A stretch of DNA of 28,262 nucleotides, from NCBI GenBank assembly GCA_900549365.1, contig UROD01000004.1, forward strand, positions 1-28,262, in the 5' to 3' direction. A program made the position numbers and the translations under genes. Origin of the DNA: an uncultured Rickettsiales bacterium (GTDB lineage Bacteria > Pseudomonadota > Alphaproteobacteria > Rs-D84). Shown piece after piece: positions 22,658 through 28,262 of the stretch (position 1 is its first letter; each line of letters opens with the position of its first letter). The notes under the pieces were generated by a model. That model was given only the letters and a program-made list of their open reading frames with translations. It was not told where the DNA came from and ran no database searches.

Positions 22658-24190
22658 TCAAAAACTTGCACGCAGTGATATCACCGCTTGGTACGATGTG
22701 CCCTGCGCATTATTTATCACGCCAATTTGAACATCACCGCCTGCGGCATCCGCCACAGACCAGACGGACATACGCGTCATTGCCGCGACACCACCATCGG
22801 TATCCGCGCGCACCTGCGCCCCATATTCATATTTCAAATGTGCGTCCCCTGCCCCTGTGGTAATATTCAATCCAACATATTCACGGGTGTCGGTATCACT
22901 CTGATTTGAAACCGATGCACGCGATATTGTTATTCCTGCGATTGGTGCAAATACGAATTTATCATCCGCATTCATACGCGCGCCTAAACTGAACCCACCA
23001 TAATAATTTGTACCATCTGGTGCGGTATCAATTTTATTATTACCGGCATACACAAAATCCGTATCAAATTTTGCGACCGTCGCACCAACATGCATCATAC
23101 CAAACAGTTCGCCATTATCATAATACGTATGAAACGTTGCGCCATATAACTGTGCGGCAAAATTATTTATATCGTCACTGGCATCAATGCGCCCAACATA
23201 ACCATCAATTTTTACACCAAACGAATCGGTTATTTTTGCACCAACCCCACCACCAATTGTTTCGATTGTAAAGTCATCATTATAAATAACCGTACCTGCT
23301 GTGGATACACCTGAGTGCGGCATAGCGGGATTTTGATATAAATCAATAAAGTCAGAAATTGTCCGTACGGGACGCATTAAATTTATTGGATTGATACGCG
23401 TCGAACGCGACATAGTGTGACGCAGTTCTGGCATACTGGTCGCCGAATCTAATGCGCGCACCAATTTATCATTTGGTCTGGCGTATCGCACCAAATTTAT
23501 AAACGCACCTGTATCATCTTTTAATATTTTTGAATAATCCGTTTCACGAACCATATCAGCATACACCGTATCATCGCGCGCATATGTATGTATCGCCATC
23601 AATGGGTTGGATAGATTTGCAATCACCGACACCCGCCCCATGTCACCAATATCGCGCAACAATGGCGTGCCAGCGAATCGTGAAATATCGTCAATATATA
23701 AATCAACATTCCCGCGAACAGTTGCCATAACCGGTGTATTCACATCAAACAAAATTGATGAATTTTCCAAAATAATATTTTCGTGATTGATACCCAAAAT
23801 ATCTGACATGGGCAACATATTTGCATTACGCACCAATACATCGGGCACGACATTTGATGCGATGCTGTTTATATCAGCCCGCGTTCCAACCAGTTGCACA
23901 ACCGACGCCGTATCATCAAAATTTATATTCATTTGACCACGATTACGAATATACAATTCGCACCCAGAACACACTGTCACATTTCCTGTCAGTGTTCCTT
24001 CGTTTTTCAGAATAATAGATGAATTTGTAATAATATTATTAAAGCGCACATTGGCACCGCGGTGTATTTCGACATCATCGTTCCATGTAATACGCGTCCC
24101 AGACATATCACGATAGATACTGACCGCGCCAGCATTCGCTGCGTACAACACAGAAATTATCGCAAAAGGAAATATTCCCGTACACCGCAT
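22658..24190 (-). CDS. Autotransporter-like outer-membrane protein
   Basis: 510 residues. A signal peptide ends near AANAGA (residue 22). The passenger-like N-terminal half has repeating short beta-type stretches (NVRFNNIITNSSIILKNEGT, then GNVTVCSGCELYIRN), as expected for a beta-helix. From about residue 300 the alternating aromatic and polar pattern typical of a beta-barrel begins (TIETIGGGVGAKITDSFGVK, YYGGFSLGARMNADDKF). The last strand ends in Phe (AVISLRASF), as usual for outer-membrane barrels. This suits a type V autotransporter or a related surface barrel. The passenger is short, with only two cysteines (CSGC). The target or ligand is unknown. Confidence 0.8.
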   Translation of the reverse strand: MRCTGIFPFAIISVLYAANAGAVSIYRDMSGTRITWNDDVEIHRGANVRFNNIITNSSIILKNEGTLTGNVTVCSGCELYIRNRGQMNINFDDTASVVQLVGTRADINSIASNVVPDVLVRNANMLPMSDILGINHENIILENSSILFDVNTPVMATVRGNVDLYIDDISRFAGTPLLRDIGDMGRVSVIANLSNPLMAIHTYARDDTVYADMVRETDYSKILKDDTGAFINLVRYARPNDKLVRALDSATSMPELRHTMSRSTRINPINLMRPVRTISDFIDLYQNPAMPHSGVSTAGTVIYNDDFTIETIGGGVGAKITDSFGVKIDGYVGRIDASDDINNFAAQLYGATFHTYYDNGELFGMMHVGATVAKFDTDFVYAGNNKIDTAPDGTNYYGGFSLGARMNADDKFVFAPIAGITISRASVSNQSDTDTREYVGLNITTGAGDAHLKYEYGAQVRADTDGGVAAMTRMSVWSVADAAGGDVQIGVINNAQGTSYQAVISLRASF

Positions 24191-24207
24191 GTGCCCAGAT
24201 TAGCACA

Positions 24208-24223
24208 TAAGAAATATTTCTTA
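24208..24223. promoter_or_regulatory. 16-bp perfect palindrome upstream of the autotransporter gene
   Basis: TAAGAAATATTTCTTA lies 18 bases upstream of ATG 24190, between a TTGCTT-like -35 and the start codon. It is a candidate operator for a dimeric regulator of this surface protein. Confidence 0.5.
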
Positions 24224-24230
24224 AAGCAAT

Positions 24231-24255
24231 AAAAATGCCCCCATGTGGGGGCATT
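24231..24255 (-). terminator. Terminator of the SOD-like lipoprotein gene
   Basis: AATGCCCCCA (24234-24243) pairs with TGGGGGCATT (24246-24255). On the minus strand it is followed by TTTTATTGC, about 25 bases after the stop of the lipoprotein gene. Confidence 0.85.
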
Positions 24256-24279
24256 GGTGTCGAAACCGAAAATCAGAAA

Positions 24280-24813
24280 TTACCACGCTTGGCCAATTGT
24301 ACCCCACGCGGCTTTGTATCCACCGTCACGTTCCAGATACAATTTAGCGTTGTTCAGTTGTTGCGCAGTCAGGCCACGAATCATAAATGATTCTTGCAAT
24401 CTGCCGGCATTGGCAATGTGCAACGTTGGCAATGTCATCGGCATTGCAGAATTACTGCAACACATGCCACTGGTGCATGGGCTGCATTGATGTATGCGCA
24501 TTGTATAAACTTTGCCTGGGCGCAGGTCTTTCAAATCAACTTCCATTTTCAAGCCAGCATCTGTTTCGGCAAATTTAATTGTCCCCATTTCCGATTCGCC
24601 ACCGCGGCTGCTGCGAGTGTACATTTTTGCAGCAACGCGATTTACATCGGCTTCTTCGTATGTTTGATAAAACATAACCGCTTCGACCGTTTGTTTTGGC
24701 GCAGGCGCACGGTGATGTTTTTTTGCACCGCACATCGTACTGCACCCAGCCAACAATACCGTCAAACCGATAATTGATGACAATGTTAAAAATTTTCCTG
24801 ACATAGTTTTCAT
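24280..24813 (-). CDS. Lipoprotein with Cu/Zn superoxide dismutase-like fold (probably not an active SOD)
   Basis: 177 residues from ATG 24813, supported by AAGGAG eight bases upstream; a 12-codon longer frame lacks this. The lipobox LLAGC gives lipidated Cys24. The domain (about residues 45-177) has the strand order of Cu/Zn SODs: GTIKFAETDAGLKMEVDLKD, then LRPGKVYTMRIHQCSPC, where SODs have L-P-G-x-H-G-F-H-I-H. Only the last His of that copper-ligand pair appears kept. A cysteine cluster follows (CSPCTSGMCC). The assignment is moderate and rests on this one region. Envelope location is likely. It has its own promoter and terminator. Confidence 0.7.
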   Translation of the reverse strand: MKTMSGKFLTLSSIIGLTVLLAGCSTMCGAKKHHRAPAPKQTVEAVMFYQTYEEADVNRVAAKMYTRSSRGGESEMGTIKFAETDAGLKMEVDLKDLRPGKVYTMRIHQCSPCTSGMCCSNSAMPMTLPTLHIANAGRLQESFMIRGLTAQQLNNAKLYLERDGGYKAAWGTIGQAW

Positions 24814-24855
24814 ATAAGAACTCCTTTCGTTCCTTAGTGGGTTATACACATATAT

Positions 24856-24885
24856 TTTATATCATTTATGATACTTTTTCGTCAG
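24856..24885 (-). promoter_or_regulatory. Promoter of the SOD-like lipoprotein gene
   Basis: On the minus strand, CTGACG (24880-24885) and TATAAA (24856-24861) are separated by 18 bases, about 45 bases upstream of the start. Confidence 0.5.
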
Positions 24886-24904
24886 GTTTGAATCCCTAGG
24901 AATT

Positions 24905-24928
24905 GCCGGATTTTATGCACATAGCGCG
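24905..24928 (-). repeat. Dispersed 25-bp motif, copy C
   Basis: On the minus strand, CGCGCTATGTGCATAAAATC followed by CGGC, beginning three bases after the stop of the DUF2798-like gene. It is nearly identical to copies B and D. Confidence 0.75.
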
Positions 24929-24931
24929 TTT

Positions 24932-25369
24932 TTATACTGCACGTTTTATGCACAATAATATATGTACTGCAAACGGCATTGCCAACACATTTTGTAACAC
25001 AAAAGCAACAATATAATTACGCGGAAACGTAACCAAATATTGTATCAAATTTATCATGTGCCCCGTTTCAATAATTGGTGCAACAAACGTCATTGTTCCC
25101 GCCATACACGCCGTCATCATAAACGGAATATATCGCATTATACCGAATCGAACCGCCACCCGTTGTACCATCGGCACAACAATAAAGAAATTCAGCACAA
25201 CTGCAAATGCATATATTGGCATAAACCCGCGGCAAAATGTCGTTGCATTCAACACCCCATGAATCCACAGATTCACCCCCATCATACCAATGACCATAAT
25301 AAAACTGTTTGCCAAACAAAATATAACCGATTCGATTTTTGTTTCTGGTTTGATATGAATATTACTCAT
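24932..25369 (-). CDS. Small membrane protein, DUF2798-like
   Basis: 145 residues with four hydrophobic segments in two similar halves: residues about 15-37 (IFCLANSFIMVIGMMGVNL) and 50-68, then 80-102 and 115-140. This duplicated two-helix layout and short length resemble the DUF2798 family, with moderate confidence. The N-terminus is hydrophilic. It lies downstream of the oleate hydratase gene but behind that gene's terminator. No enzymatic motif is visible. Confidence 0.7.
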   Translation of the reverse strand: MSNIHIKPETKIESVIFCLANSFIMVIGMMGVNLWIHGVLNATTFCRGFMPIYAFAVVLNFFIVVPMVQRVAVRFGIMRYIPFMMTACMAGTMTFVAPIIETGHMINLIQYLVTFPRNYIVAFVLQNVLAMPFAVHILLCIKRAV

Positions 25370-25381
25370 GTTTTACCCCAT

Positions 25382-25424
25382 AAAAAACAGTGCCTGCAAC
25401 TGGACTTATGTGTTACAGGCACTG
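25382..25424 (-). terminator. Oleate hydratase terminator
   Basis: The arms 25388-25400 and 25412-25424 pair over 13 bases with one G·T pair, around an 11-base loop. On the minus strand a TTTTTT run follows. It lies about 70 bases downstream of the stop at 25494. Confidence 0.8.
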
Positions 25425-25493
25425 CGCGTTGTTATTATTTCTTAAAATTTGCGTTGGGCATTATAAATACAATTTTACCAGCGGTCAAGTTTT

Positions 25494-27122
25494 TCAACTG
25501 TGCAATTTCAGAAACGATTTTAACAACGTTCTGGGCGAATATTGATGCTTGTTTATCGGTGTTAAATCTTTATCAATTCCCATCAAATAATACACCGCAC
25601 GTTGCGCGGCACGCACAGAATATTCCATGGTAAAAACCACATCATCGGGCTGTTCGGCAAATTGGCTGACAAACGCAAAGTTTTCATACCCACGCGGATT
25701 TACATCAGGCCGGTCGCCCGCGCGACGCGGTTGAAACTGGGAATTGATATACGGCATAATACTGGTACGGCAAATTACGCCCCGCATCATGTCTGACTGC
25801 TGTTTTTTAGGCACATGCAGATGTCCCATCAATTCGGTCATTATTTCACGACCTGTACATTTGTACATCGGCTTTTTTACATAATCACCATCAACAAATA
25901 TATTCAATGAATAGCCCCAGAATATATTTGTGTCGGCTGGCTGATTTTTGAAATGCGGTTGACGGGCAACAACAATAGACATACGCCATGCAGATTCGCG
26001 AAATGTAACCAATGCCCCGCCCCCAGGATGGTTTGTTGTAAATTTTTGAATATATCCCAAAACATCGGGGTTATTGTTTATCGTGGTTGTAAATGACATC
26101 CACATACTTTCATCGGGGCGTCCACAAAACACCTCTGGATTGCCAAATTCTGGTCGACCACGTGCGATACGCCGCCACAATTCAAACGACGGCGGGTTGC
26201 TGTCGCGATTATACTTGGCAACGGTGTCGGTGGTGGCTTCATCTGAATTATCGGTCATGCACCCATTAGTCATCAGAACTATATCTGTTGGACGCACATC
26301 TATTACACGCTCTTTACCGCCTTGTACAGTGCATATGATTTTATCAGCAACCTTGTTTCCTGATTTGTCGGTCACAAAATGTATATCAGTCACGGTCGTA
26401 TTAAATGAAATTTGAACCCCATGCGCAGTCAGCCATTGTTTGATTGGCAACACAACCGAATCGTATTGATTAAACGCCGTGCGCGCGACACCAGCCAACG
26501 TGTGTATACGCGGGAATTCATGCATAAAGCGCAACATATATCTACGCAATTCTGCCGCACTGGACCACGGTTGAAACGCAAACGTCGTTTGCCACATCAG
26601 CCAGAAATTCGTTTCGAAAAAATGCTTGCCAAAAACATCGTCTATGCGTTTCGCGCCTAGTGACTCTTCACTTTCCACCAAAATCAATTTTTCCATTTCC
26701 AATCGATCAGATGTTGAAAATCCCATACGCGTCACATCAACCTTGGACCCATCGGCATTTACCAATCGCGCCCGCGAATGTGTCTTGAATTCATCATTAA
26801 AATTCAAAAATTCACGCTCCATATCAATATCATCAAATTCAATTGATGGCACGGCACTTATCATGTCTTGGAAACATTCGTACGTCGGTATGTTCAACAT
26901 GCGCCCACCGCGTATAATATATCCGCGACGCGCGTCCCCTGCGCCGTCCAAACTGCCGCCAGCAACAGACAGAGTTTCCAGTATATGAATATTTTTTCCC
27001 GAAACATTGGCATCACGTATCAGATATACCGATGCCGCCAATGCACCAATTCCACCACCAATAATATAAACATCCGTCGCCGATGCGCGACGATGTATCA
27101 AACTTTTTCCTGCATTTGCCAT
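25494..27122 (-). CDS. ohyA: Oleate hydratase (fatty acid double-bond hydratase)
   Basis: 542 residues. Oleate hydratases are FAD-dependent proteins that add water to the cis-9 double bond of oleic acid to give 10-hydroxystearate. The N-terminal FAD-binding motif is GGGIGALAASVYLIRDA (22-38). RGGRMLNIPTYECFQDM begins at residue 71. Middle motifs are NFWLMWQTTFAFQPWSSAAE and GVQISFNTTV; a typical later motif is CRTSIMPYINSQF. In the well-studied enzymes the RGGREM motif carries the Glu proposed to activate water (E122 of Elizabethkingia); here that position is Met75. From memory, a Met at this position also occurs in a Rhodococcus-type subfamily. AAGGGG precedes ATG 27122. The 25-bp motif flanks this gene and the DUF2798-like gene. 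Confidence 0.92.
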   Translation of the reverse strand: MANAGKSLIHRRASATDVYIIGGGIGALAASVYLIRDANVSGKNIHILETLSVAGGSLDGAGDARRGYIIRGGRMLNIPTYECFQDMISAVPSIEFDDIDMEREFLNFNDEFKTHSRARLVNADGSKVDVTRMGFSTSDRLEMEKLILVESEESLGAKRIDDVFGKHFFETNFWLMWQTTFAFQPWSSAAELRRYMLRFMHEFPRIHTLAGVARTAFNQYDSVVLPIKQWLTAHGVQISFNTTVTDIHFVTDKSGNKVADKIICTVQGGKERVIDVRPTDIVLMTNGCMTDNSDEATTDTVAKYNRDSNPPSFELWRRIARGRPEFGNPEVFCGRPDESMWMSFTTTINNNPDVLGYIQKFTTNHPGGGALVTFRESAWRMSIVVARQPHFKNQPADTNIFWGYSLNIFVDGDYVKKPMYKCTGREIMTELMGHLHVPKKQQSDMMRGVICRTSIMPYINSQFQPRRAGDRPDVNPRGYENFAFVSQFAEQPDDVVFTMEYSVRAAQRAVYYLMGIDKDLTPINKHQYSPRTLLKSFLKLHS

Positions 27123-27201
27123 AATAAAAGTCCCCTTGGGTTTACAACAAAATTATATCAATTATGACATTACAGTTTCCACAGGACAGATATCACAAAA
27201 C

Positions 27202-27224
27202 GCCGGATTTCATGCACATAGCGC
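27202..27224 (-). repeat. Dispersed 25-bp motif, copy D
   Basis: On the minus strand, GCGCTATGTGCATGAAATCC followed by GGC, just beyond the terminator of the outer-membrane protein gene and about 80 bases before the oleate hydratase start. Confidence 0.75.
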
Positions 27225-27226
27225 AT

Positions 27227-27255
27227 AAAAACACCCGCGACAAACGCGGGTGTTT
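27227..27255 (-). terminator. Terminator of the outer-membrane beta-barrel gene
   Basis: AAACACCCGCG (27229-27239) pairs with CGCGGGTGTTT (27245-27255). On the minus strand it is followed by TTTA. It lies 19 bases after the stop at 27275. Confidence 0.85.
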
Positions 27256-27274
27256 AAGCACGCTAGTTTTTCTA

Positions 27275-27883
27275 TCAGAACATAAATCTGATACCAACGT
27301 CACCACCAAAGTTATGCAGGCCGGAATTGACATCTGCGTATGTGTAACGCGCTGCCAAATCAACCGCAAAATATTCCATTTCGAATGTCATACCCAATGT
27401 TCCCATTGCGGCGACACTGCCACGGTCTTGGTGATGATCGTGAACTGCGGGGACTTTACGTGTAACTTCGGAAAATGCCGCGCCGACCCCCAGACCAAAG
27501 AATGGGCGAACGGTGTGATAGCCACCAAATTCCCAGTACGTATTCATCAACAATGTCTGCAACTTTGCATCGACATCAACTTTTTTGGTTGTGCCAAATG
27601 TATCGTTGTCTTTGACCTTGCTAAAGAAAGACCACTCAATTTCACTACGGACAGTGTCGCAAATTGCCAAGCCCAACGCCGCACGTCCCTGCCATTCCAT
27701 ATCAGACATGGATTCTTTGTGGCCATTGTAACTGTAATTCAGATTGGTGTAACCCAAACCACCGCGTAATGCAATGTATGGATCCAGACCAAACATCTGC
27801 CAATCACTGCCACCCTTTTGTGTACCAGCAAACGCGGGACACGCCATCAGTACGGCCAGTGTTGAAATAACTATTTTTTTCAT
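27275..27883 (-). CDS. Outer-membrane beta-barrel protein
   Basis: 202 residues. The signal peptide ends AFA (residue 19). The mature part starts with DPYIALRGGLGYTNLNYSYN and shows alternating strands such as GRAALGLAICDTVRSEIEWS and VRPFFGLGVGAAFSEV. The C-terminus ends GDVGIRFMF with terminal Phe, as expected for a barrel of about eight strands. It resembles small Opa/OmpW or alphaproteobacterial surface-antigen barrels; which one is not clear. AAGGAG precedes the start. A loop contains a His cluster (HDHHQD) that might bind metal, which is only an inference. Confidence 0.85.
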   Translation of the reverse strand: MKKIVISTLAVLMACPAFAGTQKGGSDWQMFGLDPYIALRGGLGYTNLNYSYNGHKESMSDMEWQGRAALGLAICDTVRSEIEWSFFSKVKDNDTFGTTKKVDVDAKLQTLLMNTYWEFGGYHTVRPFFGLGVGAAFSEVTRKVPAVHDHHQDRGSVAAMGTLGMTFEMEYFAVDLAARYTYADVNSGLHNFGGDVGIRFMF

Positions 27884-27898
27884 TTTTGCTCCTTTTAG

Positions 27899-27931
27899 GT
27901 TTTTATGGTTATAAAAACAGTTTCATGTCAA
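27899..27931 (-). promoter_or_regulatory. Promoter with overlapping dyad, outer-membrane protein gene
   Basis: A consensus TTGACA (minus strand, 27926-27931) is followed after 18 bases by CATAAA (27902-27907). An eight-base dyad (GTTTTTAT 27899-27906 and ATAAAAAC 27911-27918) overlaps the -10, so it may be an operator or a leader hairpin. Confidence 0.45.
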
Positions 27932-28009
27932 CACTGTGATTCTATCAGAGCAAATATTATCTTTGCATAGGTATGGATTCCACGGAACGTGCCCAGTAAT
28001 ACAACCAGA

Positions 28010-28262
28010 TTATTTTACGCGCATGCCCAGTTTTATTTCCCAGACGCGTGGCAAATTCAAATCATTTTTAGCGGTCGTCACGGCAATACTATCAATTATA
28101 AATTCCATGGTGCGCGCCGTATAGCCACGATGAAACACTACACTGTACCGCACGCCCGAATCAATATCACGCGCAACGCGCCCCAACCTGTCATTCCAGT
28201 ATGGTTTGCATTCGCGATATTCTGACGTTTTGTCGCCCTGCGCAATCTTGTCATACCACCGC
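28010..28262 (-). CDS. ASCH-domain protein (partial, runs off right edge)
   Basis: An open frame enters from the right edge and ends at TAA 28010; 83 residues are visible, in frame from base 28261, and the start is missing. The first residues, WYDKIAQGDKTSEYRECKPY followed by W, match the ASCH pattern W-x-x-I-x-x-G-x-K-x-x-E-Y-R. ASCH domains are small RNA-binding-like beta-barrels related to PUA and EVE, with roles in RNA metabolism or as amidohydrolases in some proteins. The C-terminal part (FHRGYTARTMEFIIDSIAVT) fits the later strands. Confidence 0.75.
   Translation of the reverse strand, partial: RWYDKIAQGDKTSEYRECKPYWNDRLGRVARDIDSGVRYSVVFHRGYTARTMEFIIDSIAVTTAKNDLNLPRVWEIKLGMRVK

Noticed and set aside
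25040..25633. His/Asn-rich plus-strand frame of 197 codons
   Set aside because: It crosses the antisense of two minus-strand genes and the oleate hydratase terminator, has no ribosome-binding site, and its composition is that of a shadow frame.
24905..27224. Integron attC sites
   Set aside because: The motif lacks the RYYYAAC and GTTRRRY cores and the imperfect palindrome of attC, and no integrase is visible.
27936..28225. Plus-strand frames near the right edge
   Set aside because: They oppose the minus-strand ASCH-domain frame, which has a recognisable motif and stays open to the edge.

Overview
This looks like a chromosomal segment of a host-associated, Gram-negative alphaproteobacterium of a divergent lineage; that placement is an inference from the gene content. 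The housekeeping set fits it: GatCAB amidotransferase, SufB/SufC, MiaB, a divergent DnaA, PlsY, S20, RuvX and tRNA-Phe. So does the large share of secreted or surface proteins that resemble no classical family closely. Genes are tightly packed on both strands, TAA and TGA both serve as stops, and no prophage, insertion sequence, integrase or CRISPR array is visible.

Region 1 (1-3510): two divergent genes for secreted surface proteins share a promoter region. The minus-strand one, cut by the left edge, carries a collagen-like tract; the plus-strand one carries four cysteine-rich modules. Their 3' parts encode the same C-terminal module and include a perfect 43-bp inverted match. A nested palindromic element and a dnaA terminator follow. 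Region 2 (3511-8160): dnaA (with two catalytic arginines apparently replaced), a 311-bp AT-rich hairpin region, dprA, a secreted protein, plsY, and divergent rpsT.

Region 3 (8161-12560), minus strand: a TcpQ-like protein plus lipoprotein secretin (type IVb pilus type). After a terminator and a new promoter come a membrane-anchored protein with phage tail-fibre repeats and a glycine-rich protein. Region 4 (12561-17201), plus strand: a membrane-anchored coiled-coil protein, sufB, sufC, a polytopic membrane protein and an AI-2E-family transporter. Region 3 and region 4 start from a shared divergent promoter region carrying an 18-bp direct repeat.

Region 5 (17202-22654): ruvX divergent from gatC-gatA, an antisense tRNA-Phe(GAA), then gatB, a 57-residue small protein and miaB. 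Region 6 (22655-28262), minus strand: an autotransporter-like protein, a Cu/Zn-SOD-like lipoprotein, a DUF2798-like membrane protein, an oleate hydratase, a small outer-membrane beta-barrel and a truncated ASCH-domain gene at the right edge.

The least explained signals are the inverted surface-protein pair, a 25-bp motif found four times just after genes and bracketing two gene modules, the tail-fibre-like surface pair, the shared direct repeat between the pilus and suf promoters, and the altered DnaA active site.
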